Assembly (NCBI GenBank): GCA_019009955.1
Contig: CM032233.1
Coordinates: forward strand, 95,768,001 to 95,832,000
Source of the DNA: Riptortus pedestris
Taxonomy: Eukaryota > Arthropoda > Insecta > Hemiptera > Alydidae
Reading direction: 5' to 3'
Length of the DNA: 64,000 bases
Each line of letters opens with the position of its first letter. The stretch's first letter is position 1. Both the position numbers and the translations under genes were made by a program. Under the pieces are notes generated by a model. That model was not told where the DNA came from, did no database searches, and saw nothing but the letters and a program-made list of their open reading frames with translations. Positions 11,633-23,221 of this stretch are shown here, piece by piece.

Positions 11633-12358
11633 TCCGTCACCCATGTGCTGCGTTATTCAGATTTCCCACGTATTTGCGTTTATCTGAAAAATTGAAAGTT
11701 CAATGAAAACATTTATTTGGTATTGAATTTTCAAATAAAGTATTTCATTATATAAAAGAGTCTTACTTATGTGACAAGAGTAGGAGTAGGGGGTTTACTG
11801 AGGGCTGAAAACTAAAAAATGCACAAGATCTATAGAACATTGCATTTTCAATTAGAGATTCTAATTTTTCGATACGACTAATAATAACTAAGATATTTCG
11901 AATTTTCAAAATTCTTCCCGTCTAACCCCCTCCCCCCAGTTTAGTTCAGCCGTTAACAAACTTGATCTTTTTTTTCAAAAAACAACCGTATATCAAGTTT
12001 GGTAACGGTATGGCAAAAATTTTGAAAATTCGAAATATCTTCGTTATTATGCGTCGGATCGAAAAATTGTATAGAATCAATCTTCTTGCGAATGTAATAA
12101 TGTTGGTATGTGCATGTTTTCTCTGTATTGAATATTAACCGAAATATTTCCATATTATAGTTTTCGGCCATCAATAAACTCCCCACTCCTACTCTTGTCA
12201 TATTAACAATAAGCTGTTATATAATTAACCGCTTTATTTGAAGCTATATACTAAATATGGTTCTCAATGAACTTTTACTATTTGATATAAATGCAAATAC
12301 GTGACGCAAATGGGAAATCGGGAAATCTTCCTAGTTAACGCAGCCCCAGCGTGACGGA
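11633..12358. mobile_element. inverted dimer of HINE-like 5' halves
   Basis: The left end is a plus-strand type-B head (TCCGTCACCCATGTGCTGCG, CAGATTTCCCACGTATTTGC). The body runs through GTTAACAAACTTGATC to about 12000. It then turns straight into the reverse complement of the same body (AAAATTCGAAATATCTTCG) and ends with a minus-strand head (GTTAACGCAGCCCCAGCG, TGACGGA). Both 5' heads point outward; neither (AT)n nor the 3' palindrome is present. The arms are about 360 bp, so the transcript could fold into one long hairpin. Confidence 0.8.
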
Positions 12359-14367
12359 GATTTTAAAACTCCAACTCACTTCTGTTCTCGTATTACATCA
12401 GAATTGCATCACTGCTATCGCGAGTAAACTGAAGTGTATTTTATTCAATATTTTATGAAAACATGTCATTATCATTTGTGACATTTAACTCTTGTGGCTA
12501 ATGAGCATTACTATTTATGTAGTTGAAACCTCCAATTAAAAGTTCTCAAACCAGACGTGCTTTCATTACCTAGCGCCCACAAAATCCTAAAAACCTTTTG
12601 AATATTAACAACTTGTTTAGTATGAGATGTAAGTTAAGCCTCTAGGAAATAAAATCTCTATTGAACTTCATGCAAGATTTTTTGTGACATTTTCGGTCGC
12701 TGGTTTTTTGGACAGGTCATATATGATATTTCTTATATCCAAAACTATTATTAGGATAGTTAAAACTTTTAACAGAATGAAATAAGAACATAATTTATAA
12801 AATTAATTATTAATTTGATCCTTGTTATACTAAGAACATTTTTTAAAGTTAAAACAAAAACTGTTTATTCAACAATTTCAAAACGGTTGTTTACATTCCA
12901 TTCAAAAGTGGTTTAAACAAAGAGTATAATTTCTCTTCAATGCTTACCCACTAATCCTCATTAGAAACCCCATAATAAGATTTCGATTCGATTAGGTAAA
13001 ATAGTTTGCAAAAACCAATTCAAACTTCTGCCAAAAACTTATTAGTTACCTTAAACTATAAATTATTTCTGAGTTGGTATTCTGGCAGGTGGAAGTGACT
13101 TCTAATGTAGGTGGGATGAAAAAATTAATGGCTACGCTTCCACTATAATAATTTATTGTAACAGCAAAGCGCTTTCGATGCTGTGCATCATCGTCAGTGC
13201 CCGAAGGTTTTCGATATTGACCTGACGGCTCTTGGAGCTAGACAGTCTTGCTTACATCCTACATACATTATAAATTGTTTGTTAGCTAAAGTTTTGGAAG
13301 TTAATAAAACAATAATTTGAATAAAAAAACGGAGGAAAGGCCTCAAAAAAAACTCAAAAAATTGATAGAGCCACTAAGCGAAAATCACTTACTGGTTTCA
13401 AAAAATATGGGAGTAGATCCAAAGAATTAAATGATGATATTTGAACAGGTCGGTGGATCCAGTCGAAATTAAATGGCATTGATTCACAATGTAATAAAAA
13501 TAATATTTGTATTCGTTATTCTTTTGAATATTTGAGTAGAGATTTTTCTAATTATGTATAATGGTTTTGAATCATAATTTATGGCTAGTCGTATTTAGAG
13601 AATCGTGAGAAACTAAGAGGTTACCATGAAATAGGTAAGATAAAAGTATTCCCATATAAAAATACAAGGTTGCTTTTTTACTTCGGATTACCACTTCAAA
13701 CACAAATTATTTTGACTAATTATTATTATTATTAATTATTTTTTACCCTAATGACAAATATCCATCTGCTTCAAAGATGAATCCCTTCGTCGAGCTTAAA
13801 TATTGTACATTTTCAAGAAATATTGTCATATTCAAACACATTTTCCACATTCACATTTTCTAACGATATCATATAATTTCAGATAAAAAAGCTCATTAAC
13901 ATTATTTTAAATAACGTTATCATATAAATATCACAATGGTAATATATCCTGAACGTCTTTATGTATGTTACCTTAATAGTCACATACTTAATAGCGTAAC
14001 ATAATGATGTTTATGTGTTTAATTCAGTAACATTTTAAAATCAAATTAGCTAACAGTTGTCTTCAATTTATTGAAGTTATAATAAGCTTATTGTATGAAT
14101 GACATATATATATGCATGTGCCCTGTAACCAAAGTTCTTAATTTTGTTTAAATATAGTACTTTTAAATATACAATAATCTGGTAATTTAACTAATAAATA
14201 TATACTGATGTAGGTTAATACTGTCGGAGATGATGTTGATGGGTCTTCCAACAAAATATGCATTTTAAAATATTATTTTACTTAAATAATTTATAAACAA
14301 TTGAACATAGTATTGTGATCATAAAGATTCAGTAGCAGTTATGGGCCATAAGCTGATTTGGCTAAGC
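12359..14367. other. mostly unassigned; one retroelement-end-like motif
   Basis: AT-rich, no coding. At about 13145-13215, read on the minus strand, there is CACTGACGATGATGCACAGC followed by ATCGAAAGCGCTTTGCTG: a CTGACGA box, a GATGC/GCATC stem and a GAAA box. A similar array is at 56205-56250. These arrangements are frequent near the ends of some retroelements. Confidence 0.4.
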
Positions 14368-14395
14368 TAGAGCGTTAACAGACATATATATGTGT

Positions 14396-14469
<74 letters not shown>

Positions 14470-14589
14470 GAACGGACCTCATTCATTGTCATCTGGGTAG
14501 GATCGATGGACATTTCAAGACATTTTTCGAAAATCCCGTCAGAAGTACGACCTAATAGCTGATTTCCGTTAAGGGAAATCTGCTAAAAA
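14368..14589 (+). mobile_element. HINE-like element, 3' third only
   Basis: Begins at GCTAGAGCGTTAACAGACAT, then an imperfect and a pure (AT)n tract (14384-14463), then AATTTTGAACGGACCTC, GGGTAGGATCGATGGACATT and the end palindrome with one change (GATTTCCGTTAAGGGAAATC TGCTAA). Everything upstream of the core end is missing. Confidence 0.82.
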
Positions 14590-15690
14590 AACTGTTTTAA
14601 AAGATAGATAAAGGAATCGATTTTCATTTTGGAAAATAAAAATTATATTAATGAGATATTAAAGATGTACATAAAATACTTCACAATCTTATAAACATTA
14701 AAAATGAAGTACAATATTTTGACTTTAAATCGAACTGATCAATTTTACTGCCGTTGATTCTAAGAATACATAGTATAAAATCCAAGAATTTAAAATAGTA
14801 TATACAATAAATTAGTTTCATTAACAATCTTAATAGAACTCTAAATATGTACAATTTTTTTACAACTCAAAAAGATACATTACTTTACATGTTAACATGC
14901 AAATTTATTAAAGGATGGCAAGCTTTATAAATGATGAGAACTTTTCCTCACCTTATAGAGACAATGTACCTTATCACAAGTTATTTTAGACCTATATTTA
15001 TGACAAATATTTAGTAGTTTTATTTAATAATTGAACATTTTTGAAAGTATTCATCTTATCTATAAAAACATCTGTCATTCATTAAGTTCTTTAATTTATT
15101 ATTAAATAAAGAGTATTTTTTAATAGATTTGATACATTCGGAATAGAGTATAGGAGTTTTACTCCTAAAAATGATACACTTTTCTTGAAATATTTATGTT
15201 TGTGTTAGAGGGCATGAAGCATATTCTTATATCTTGTTTTATGATTATGTGTTATGCTATTTTAGCAAAACAAGTTCATGTTTTGTTTCACTATATTGTT
15301 TGGTACATATATATTCAAGGGGAATGTCATTATCTTTTTCTTAAAACTCCTTAAAAAGTGGACGACAGGAGTCTTTCAACTTTCTGTTGTATATAAACCG
15401 TATTGCTTTCTCTTGCAATAAAATATTAAATATGATTTTTGGAGTTCCTCAATACATAACACCCTAAGTCAACCGACTATGGAAATAGTTTCAATTGGGA
15501 GTTATTTTTTAACATATTTTAATAAGAAAAAAGCGATTTTAGCTACTTACTCGATTCTTCAATATGATTGAACCAGTCAAGGCGTTTGTTCACTGACAAT
15601 TCTAAAAACTTTATCTTGGGGACTGGTAAGATGTCATGATTATTAATTGAGATCCTCCAATCTTATCTTTAAATGTTCTCTACACTGTTT
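14590..15690 (-). pseudogene. second copy of the 6641-7441 LINE end, more decayed
   Basis: Collinear on the minus strand with 6641-7441. Both share plus-strand blocks such as GACAAGCTTTATAAAT (GGCAAGCTTTATAAATGATG here), GAACATTTTTGAAAGTATTC, TACCAAACAATAT in reverse, and TTCTTCAATATGATTGAACC. Many stops and indels; no frame is open for more than about 60 codons. It shows that this retrotransposon family is multi-copy in the genome. Confidence 0.65.
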
Positions 15691-16074
15691 ATCAACAAAA
15701 AAAAACCTTTATGTCTTTAGTTTACATTTGAGTACTGAAAATATAATAATTTTGTATTACTTCTGCAGATTTTAAGCCGTTATAAAATAATTCAACAGTT
15801 TGTATGCCCCAAGAAGCAGACGGAAATGAGTAATTGACTGGGAAGAGCAAAATCTACACCATATTTTTTCTTGGTTGTTAATGCAGATTGAAAGTATTCC
15901 TTTCGCTGTACTTGAAATTAAATTTTGAATGTCAAAAATACCTTTGAGCATTAATATAATAATAATAATATTCTTATAAATTTTAATTTAATATTATTTA
16001 ATTATTTCTTTTAGCAGTATGCAATTAGACAACGTGATAGTTTACAAAATTATCTTTTTTATTACTCACTTTAA

Positions 16075-16136
16075 TAATGGGCCAGACTCAGGCTAAAATA
16101 TGTATATATTAGCCAGTAAAATAAGTCTATCTAATA
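16075..16136 (+). mobile_element. 3' end of a non-LTR element or SINE (TATC-tailed family)
   Basis: GGGCCAGACTCAGGCTAAAA TATGTATATATTAGCC and AATAAGTCTATCTAAT match the two outer ends of the fold-back element at 41688-42268. The 5' limit cannot be fixed. Confidence 0.55.
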
Positions 16137-17012
16137 ATATTATTCATTCAAAAGTGTTTGATTCAACCATAATAACAACGTTAACCTTAGAAACACAATT
16201 TATTGGAAAATATAGGCTTATGAACCATGTGTATTTTTCATGTCTCACAATTTTTTTGATGAAGTTAAAATGAGATTCGTTTTCCTGACTCGCCTTAGGC
16301 TGCGAGATTTACAGCATTTCCTCCCGGATCACGTAGGCCCCGCTGGCGGAATGAAGCCCCGTTTGAGGGAAAAGAACCTATAAACAAAATTTCCGATGAT
16401 TTATGGCTAATATTGTGAGTGAGAGGTGAAATATGAGTTAGATATGTAGATAGAGGCGACAGTAAGAAGAGATTTATCAAGTTTCATATGTAAATCCAAG
16501 GAGCCAATTGTAGAAGGGCCAATAGGCACGCTGACGGCGAGAAATGACAGCCCCACGAATATATGTTCCCTTATATTTCAGTGTTAACACTTTACTTTGC
16601 TCCCTTTATACACTCAGCCATACATACTCCCGCTCCCTCGCCCCGTTCTGTATTTTTTTTCTCTTCGCATTTTTTTTTAAAACCCTCGAATCGACTGTCA
16701 TTTCCCCTTCGCATCATTTTTCAAAACATTATTGAACGGGGTCGATTCATTTTTTATGAAGTCTGTTGAAAGGAGAAGGGTGGTTCCGAGCAGAAACAGG
16801 TGGGAGCTCAATTGACAGGCCCAATACATTAGTTGTCGATTCAAAGCTTCCCTTGACAAGCCCTCCCTCTTCCACCCGACCTATACGTCTTCATTTCCCA
16901 CCCGGAATAAATAACCTCTCACACAACAAAGCGTGATGAACAAACAATGTAGTCAGACTTGTACAGACACCATTTTCAGCGTGCATCTTTCTGTCTAAAC
17001 AAATTGGAAAAG
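16137..17012. other. unassigned, partly GC-rich interval
   Basis: 16265-16900 is GC-richer with pyrimidine-rich strings. Overlapping 60-68 codon frames near 16540-16770 lack motifs. Nothing recognisable. Confidence 0.35.
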
Positions 17013-17100
17013 TCCGTCCCGCAGGTGCTGAGTAAACTAAGCAAATTTCCCAACTCCTGGAATGCCACGCTGATCACATCATTCCAGATCCTATTCTCTA
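17013..17100 (+). mobile_element. solo 5' head of a HINE-like element (type C)
   Basis: TCCGTCCCGCAGGTGCTGAG, then AAGCAAATTTCCCAACTCCT and GGAATGCCACGCTGATCACA match the type-C head at 45895 and, inverted, 46500. The similarity fades after about 90 bases. Confidence 0.65.
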
Positions 17101-17261
17101 AATTTGTCATACGCCTATGTAAAGAGGACTTGAAATTTAGTCTGATCAAAAGTTTTGCATTGGCATTGTTTCTTTGAGTATAACTGGGAGTCAAATTAAG
17201 GCGGAAAACTAAGAAGTACAAATGTCTTGGTTCATCTCCGAATTACAGAAGAAAAAAAAAG

Positions 17262-18009
17262 TCCGTCACGCAGGGGCTGCGTAAACTAAGCGGATTTTCC
17301 GCGTGAAGTTTAACAACCGATAAATGTACATACCGGTAACACAACACCACCGTGAATATTAATTGAATAAATACAAATGATAATAAGAACCCTCCCGGCG
17401 GAAAGCATCTGAAATGTAAACAAACAGTTGTACCAACTTCTTACCGGAAAGAAAAACAATTACTGTGATATATCTGAATACAACGTTTTTATTTGATTGA
17501 AAACTATTTACTATATCTAGTACTGTAATTTATTATGAATCAGAATAAATTTTATCTCAATCAATCAAATTTTATTAGTCCAAGAATTTAAGACGGGGGC
17601 TCACAAGAACATATTTTCATGTATCTCGTATAATAACGGTCTCTGGATAACAATATTAGTATTTAAGGTTCAAATAATGCGGTTTATTATATAACAGAGT
17701 ATTGTTTACGTAACACGAGTAGAAGTGGGGGTTTAATGAAGGCTGAAAACTGGAAAATGCAAATATCTCGGTTAATATTCAAGATAGGGAATAAATGCAT
17801 ATAACAATATTTGTAATACATTTAATTTGCAATATGATTTATTCTATACACTTTTTCCATCTGACTTATAGTAACGGATTATTTCGAATTTTCAACCACC
17901 CTTTCCCCTGTTCCGATGTCAGCCGTTAACGAACTTGATCTTTCTTTTTACATAAAACGATTAAATATCGAGTTTGGTAACGATCAAACAAAAATTGCAA
18001 CCGCTAGCG

Positions 18010-18062
<53 letters not shown>

Positions 18063-18189
18063 CAGTGTAGAACGGACCTCATTTTCGTCAACTACTTGGT
18101 AGGATCGATGGACATTTGAAGAAAAATTTCGAAAATGGCATCATGAGTACGACCTCAATAGCTGATTTTCCTTAAGGGAAATCTGCTAA
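17262..18189 (+). mobile_element. HINE-like element, complete long copy
   Basis: Starts TCCGTCACGCAGGGGCTGCG after nine A and a G. It has a type-A head, a long spacer shared in reverse with 9540-9640, and the core (AATATCTCGGTTAATATTC, AACTTGATCTTTCTTTTTAC, GGTAACGATCAAACAAAAAT). The (AT)n tract is at 18012-18058. The 3' block GGATCGATGGACATTTGAAG leads to the terminal palindrome and CTGCTAA. At 928 bp it is one of the longest uninterrupted copies and a good reference for the family. Confidence 0.85.
18012..18058. repeat. (AT)n microsatellite
   Basis: Pure AT repeat at the standard position within the HINE-like copy. Confidence 0.97.
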
Positions 18190-18483
18190 AACTGAAGCTA
18201 TAGTCGATCCCCAGTTGCTCTCTAATGCATTGAACCGGGAATAAGAGAAAGCAGGAGGCCCTCCTACCCCCGGTACTTGTACCTGTCATTTACTGCGAGT
18301 ACTTCCGATGGAAAGTGGGTTCAAGGCTTTGCTCCCATGTACGGTCATCAATTATTGACGATTAACGCTGTCAACTTTGGGTGTGGGATATTGCTGTTCA
18401 TTCCTTCTCCGTGGGTCAGGCATACTTTAAACATCAAAGCAACAAGGACTTCGGTAAATTTATAACAAAATACAAATACCCTA

Positions 18484-18970
18484 TATTGGCTGCCAGGACA
18501 AGAGGACCTTGGTCTTAGTACGACAGCAGACTACCAGGCTAAACTAATTACTCAACAAACTCAATACACACAAACAAACTTATTATACGAAGACATAGTG
18601 AGACATATACGCTACCGAATCCTAAACAAATGACAATCAGAATGGATGGAAGTAAACAACCACCTCCGCAGTATCAAAAGTACTACTAAGGAGTGGCCAT
18701 CGAGCCATAGGAGTACTAGAGGAGAGGGAGTAGTTCTTGCCAGACTCAGGATCGGCCACACACATGCACTTAATGACAAGGACTGATAACCCTATATGCA
18801 AATACTGCAATAAACACCTAACGATAGATCACGTACTGACAGACTGCATCCAACGAAAAAACCTTCACATACCCTACGATATGACAGAAATATTAACTGA
18901 CAGCAGCCAATATATTCCACAAGTACTAACATATCTAAAAGATATAAACATTTACAAATACATATAGTAT
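18484..18970 (+). pseudogene. non-LTR retrotransposon ORF2 3' end (RNase H end + CCHC-like tail)
   Basis: The first frame reads YWLPGQEDLGLSTTADYQAK, the end of an RNase H domain, with one internal stop. It continues through EWPSSHRSTRGEGVV and LARLRIGHTHA. A frameshift near 18765 then leads to DNPICKYCNKHLTIDHVLTD C, an intact C-x2-C-x8-H-x4-C knuckle typical of the I/R1/Jockey-group ORF2 terminus. The protein would end near 18967. No RT domain remains, so this is a 5'-truncated dead copy. It is the best preserved knuckle of the four related tails in the window. Confidence 0.8.
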
Positions 18971-20493
18971 AAAATAGAATAGGTCTAGAGCATACTTAAA
19001 AAGATTTAAAAGGGATAGCTTTTATTATATTCATTTAGACAAAGGACGGATATGAGAAACACTCAGATATGTAAAGAATATTTTCCATGATATGAAAATA
19101 AAGTACAACCAAGGTGTACGTACATGAAGGAATAAATATATTATTCTAACTACCCCTTAACAATTAGAGATCTTGCCAATCACCATCGTTGTGGGGCACA
19201 AGCCAAATGAAAAAATTGAATACTCGAATAGAAAAGAAACGTATTTCCCAATATTTAAATAAAAAATTTAAAAATATTTAGACATTTTTTCGCTATTAGA
19301 TTAAGTATTCTATGCTATTAAATCACTTTTGGTAGCTTCTAGCAACTCACTAAACTAAGTGTCATCCCCAATTAGTGTAATTAGCAAGACTGTAATGAAT
19401 GGTTATAAACAATATTACAAAATAGCTTTATTATTTAGTGTAAATTTAAGAGAATTAATGACTTAATTAAAAGAAAAACTGTATATTTAAATATTTGTAT
19501 TCAATATAAAAAAACTCTAAGCACTTTAATGAGGAAAATTTATTTTGCAACTGTTGGAATGTACATTACAATAAGAATTCCGGCAAATGAAAAGAAAAAA
19601 GTACCTTTAATTCCTAAAGGTCAGGTGGGGGAAAAGTAAGTGAGCTAAAAGGAAGCGATGGGGCAATATGTCAGAAGGAAGGGGTAGTCCCCCCACCTCA
19701 TTTCGGTAATGTGATTTCCTTCCTGGAAAAGTGGGGAGAGGCTTTATTCGAGCTTCCCAGTCAAACGTGAAATTTAAATTCCCCCATCCGCCTGAGAGAG
19801 AAGAGGGAAGGCCGCCTGGGACGGAGGGCGATTAAAAATGGGTCGAAGGATGCATCGCTTTGATACATTGTTATGGCTCTATTTCTCAAACAAGATCCAT
19901 AGGCTGCCCTCCCTCACCTCTTACTCGAATAATTGCTTTCAAGTAAGAATTCCCTAGAGAAGGAAGGGGAAGAAAAAAGAGGTACTTAATCATTTCAGAC
20001 ACCCTGATTTTAAGTGTATTTTCTTTCTACAGAATCAATAAATTCTAACAAAAACAATGCGCATAGAAAAAATATAATGGAACAATAATTTTCTTCAGCA
20101 CTGACTCAACAACTTTTGAAGAGGCAAATTTAAAAATTCCGCAGTTATTTTTATTCACTTATTAGTCGTCCGTAAAAAATAGATTAACTACAAAACAATA
20201 CTTAATAATATAGAAATAAAGACCTATATCGTTGATATTGTTGTTGTACGTACCCAGCAATTTTTTGACGAGGTGGGAATAGACAAGAAGGTTCTTCAAA
20301 CCTTGGTCGAGGGTATCATTATCGATTCTTTAGGGATTAATTACCACCATATATTTTAATTTTAACCTTGACCAGTGATCTTATTATACATCGACGGATC
20401 ATGTTATTCTAATAATAGAGTTTTTAATTTATATCTAGTGACATACACCTTTTAGGTTGCTGACTGTGTTAAAATATTTTAGTTATGTATTGT
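18971..20493. other. unassigned; GC-richer 19600-19980
   Basis: No coding or repeat signal recognised. 19610-19980 is purine-rich and GC-richer than its surroundings and could be unique sequence. Confidence 0.35.
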
Positions 20494-20627
20494 TTAAGCA
20501 GATTTCCCTTAAGGGGCATCAACTATTGAGGTCGTACTCATGACTCGATTTTCAAAAATTGTCTTCAAATGCCCATCGATCCTATCCAGGAGATGACGAA
20601 AATGAGTTATCTATATATATGTTACTG

Positions 20628-21190
20628 TAAAACCCCGGAGTGTGGTAAATCTTGGGATTTACAAGAAGCGTTGGTAAATGTCCGATTTTATCTTTCAAAT
20701 CGGACTTTAGCCAGTAAATCTTAGGATTTCCCAAGAGGCTCGGTAAAAGCTAGAATTATCTCAATCACGATGCCAATTATTGGTATAAATGAACTTACAT
20801 AATTAAATAGAATCTGGATTTACGTTCGTCGTCGCGTCGTCTATTCATACTCGTGAGTGTATCTGTCTGTTGGCTTCTTCGGTTTAAGTAGTTGCAATGG
20901 TCTGAATAACGCGTCTGAGCTGGTGTTGAACTGCTCGTTGATTATGTCTCCGTTGAATGTTCGTTGTTTGTAAATCTCCATACTCTCTAGTATGTCCAAT
21001 CTTCGTCCTTTTGTTTGCTTGCGTAGAAATTTCATACTGTCGGATATATTTGTAGGGTTGTGGCAGTGATCGTTCAAGTGGTTGGTGAAGTTAGGGTCTA
21101 GGGGCGTATGTGTTCGGTGTATCGCGTTTTCAGTCTCCTCCCAGTTTGTCCACTGTTGTTGCAACTGCACGTGATTTTATATACTCAGTT
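20628..21190 (-). pseudogene. Penelope-like retroelement C-terminal fragment
   Basis: A 109-codon minus frame at 20841-21170 contains NHLNDHCHNPTNISDS, then KGRRLDILESMEIYKQ and GDIINEQFNTSSDALF. The pattern G-R-x-L-x-x-L-E-x-x-E-I-Y-K ... L/I-N-E-Q is what I associate with the segment after the GIY-YIG endonuclease of insect Penelope-like elements. The RT domain is absent. Downstream (20630-20770) lies a repeated motif, GGTAAATCTTGGGATTTAC and a diverged second one, perhaps from the element's terminal repeat. It is joined to a HINE-like copy at the (AT)n tract. Identification rests on motif memory only. Confidence 0.65.
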
Positions 21191-21197
21191 CATATTG

Positions 21198-21200
<3 letters not shown>

Positions 21201-21244
<44 letters not shown>
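21201..21244. repeat. (AT)n microsatellite at a retroelement junction
   Basis: The tract lies between the Penelope-like fragment and the core of the minus-strand HINE-like copy. A short CTATATATATG remnant marks the other junction near 20620. Confidence 0.95.
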
Positions 21245-21245
<1 letters not shown>

Positions 21246-21751
21246 TTGTGTTTTACCACTTAAGCATTAGAAATTTGTTATCGTTATAAAACTCGATGTA
21301 TAAGCGTTTCATGTAAAACTAAAGATCAAGTTCGTTAACTACAGAAATAGAACGGGAAGGGGGGGGGGGAATTTAGAGAGGGGGCCAATCGAAAATTCAA
21401 AAATATCTGCGTGACTATGAGTCGGATCGAAAAATTATATATAACCTATTTTGGACATTTTATTTACTATAAATGTTGTTCTACATATTTTTTCGCTATC
21501 TTGAGTACTAACTGAGCATTTTGTTTTAATTTTCAGAGTTTAGTAAACCCTCACTTTTAGTCATCGCACTTTAACAATAGGCAAATATATTGAAATAGTA
21601 ATAAGTCGTTACTATTTCTAGCTCAAAGGCATAATATTGTATTCAACCTATCTTTACTAGACGAGATATAAAACGTTGGATCTTTACAGTGAGATGAGAT
21701 CAGTAGTGTGTCATGCAGCACCTGGGAAATTTGCTTAGTTGTTGCAGTCCC

Positions 21752-22192
21752 TAGTTTTTAATTACCTCGCCAATGTTTGGCCCCCGTTGAGAGGGTAGAT
21801 CTGCTGTGAGTGTAGCTGAGGCTACAGGGGATTGAGTTAGGACTATAGTGTGCGGTTGGTAGGCGCGCTGCTTATGCTAAGATAATGTCCCGCTCAAAGT
21901 TGTTGACGTACGGTCCTTCCTCTAGTTTCCTCTAATATTGCCAATTCCTCCGACTGCCCCAGCTTCTGGGCTTCTTGAATTATTGACGGCCGTTTCAAAT
22001 AGTCTTTCATTTGTTTGGGGCCTCGAGTCCTCTAACAGCCAGCCATTTAGCAACCCTACACACAATACGAAACCGAGGCGCTCTTACTGGAAACCAGTTT
22101 AAACTTGAACACCACCCCACTTTGTTCTTCTTTCAGGGTGTGGTCTGGCGAGTTTAGTAAATACTAAGGTTGATGCGTCTATAGTAAAAATG
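21752..22192. other. unassigned GC-richer interval
   Basis: Bounded by HINE-like copies on both sides. A minus-strand frame includes MKDYLKRPSIIQEAQKLG but matches nothing I know. It may be retroelement-derived. Confidence 0.3.
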
Positions 22193-22845
22193 TCCGTCAC
22201 GCAGGGGCTGCGTTAACTAAGCAGATTTCCCACGTGCTACGTATTTGCATTTATCTAAAAACTTAAAAGTACAATGAGAACAATACTTGGCATTTAAGCT
22301 TCAAATAAAGTGATTCATAACATAACATAAAATTGTTAATTTGAGATGAGTAGGAGTGGGGGTTGACTGATGGCCAAAACCAAAAAACATGCAAACATTT
22401 CGGTTAATAATCACGATAATGATTTCCCACGTATTTGCATTTATCTTAAAAAGTAAAAGTTCAATGAGAACAATATTTTGTATTTGAGTTTCAAAAATAT
22501 TTCATTGTATAGCAGAGTATTGTTTACATGACATGAGTAGGAGTGGGAGTTTGTTGAAGGCTGAAAACTAAAAAATGCAAATATCTCAGTGAATATTGAA
22601 GTTAGAGAATAAATGTATATAACAGCATTTATAGAACGTTACATTTGCAAAAACATTGGCTATGTACACGTTATCGATCAGACTCATAATAACGGAGATA
22701 TTTCGAAATTTCAAAATTCCCCCTCTAAATCCCCATCTTTCTCGTCCGTTTTCAGCCGTTAACGAACTTGATCTTTCTTTTCACACAAAACGATTATATA
22801 TCAAGTTTGGTAAGGATAAGACAAACATTGCGACCGCTAGAGTGG

Positions 22846-22893
<48 letters not shown>

Positions 22894-23216
22894 TCCTGTT
22901 TATTGGAGTTTTGGTCAGTGTTGGTGAAACCACACTGTTGTTGGTGGTTTGGTGGTGTTAGTTTATTCCAATATTTCGAGAATATTTATTTTTTCTTCTT
23001 CAGGGAAAGACTTAAGATGATTAAAAGCTATTGTACGTAACTGTTGTACTTCTGGTTACATTAGGAGTACCCCTAATGTAACTAAGTACTCCTAATGTAC
23101 CCAGAAGTATTGTACTCTGTGTGTGTAAATAATTCCTCATTTTCGTCATCTACTAGGTAGGAACGATGGACTTTTGAAAATTTCACAATTTAGAGAAATC
23201 TGCTAAAAATGAGAAC
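22193..23216 (+). mobile_element. HINE-like element with duplicated head and an insert at (AT)n
   Basis: A type-B head, TCCGTCACGCAGGGGCTGCG then GATTTCCCACGTG at about 22225, is partly repeated about 197 bp later (GATTTCCCACGTATTTGC at 22421). Both units carry the TGAGTAGGAGTGGG stretch. The core follows, then (AT)n at 22848-22891. A 230-bp insert separates this from the 3' block (CCTCATTTTCGTCATCTACT) and the end AGAGAAATCTGCTAA. The terminal palindrome has lost its left arm. Confidence 0.75.
22892..23120. mobile_element. insert at (AT)n tract with strong hairpin
   Basis: Begins immediately after the AT run (TGGTCCTGTTTATTGGAG) and ends before TAAATAATTCCTCATTTTCG. It contains a hairpin at 23046-23112 whose arms TACTTCTGGTTACATTAGG and CCTAATGTACCCAGAAGTA pair over about 25 bp. 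Within it, 23055-23082 is itself a near-perfect 28-bp palindrome. TTCCAATATTTCGAGAATA with CTTCTTCAGGGAAAG is reminiscent of retroelement 3' regions, but no family is assigned. Confidence 0.6.
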
Positions 23217-23221
23217 CGCCC

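Larger units (their letters stand above)
20494..21751 (-). mobile_element. HINE-like element split at its (AT)n by a Penelope-like fragment
   Basis: The low-coordinate side has the inverted 3' end (TTTAAGCAGATTTCCCTTAA, GAGGTCGTACTCATGACTCG, ATCCTATCCAGGAGATGACG) up to CTATATATATG near 20620. After the insert, (AT)n resumes at 21201-21244. The inverted core follows (AAGATCAAGTTCGTTAACTA, GTCGGATCGAAAAATTATAT), then a type-C head (GATCAGTAGTGTGTCATGCA, GGGAAATTTGCTTAG). The two halves make a full element once the insert is discounted. Confidence 0.78.
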
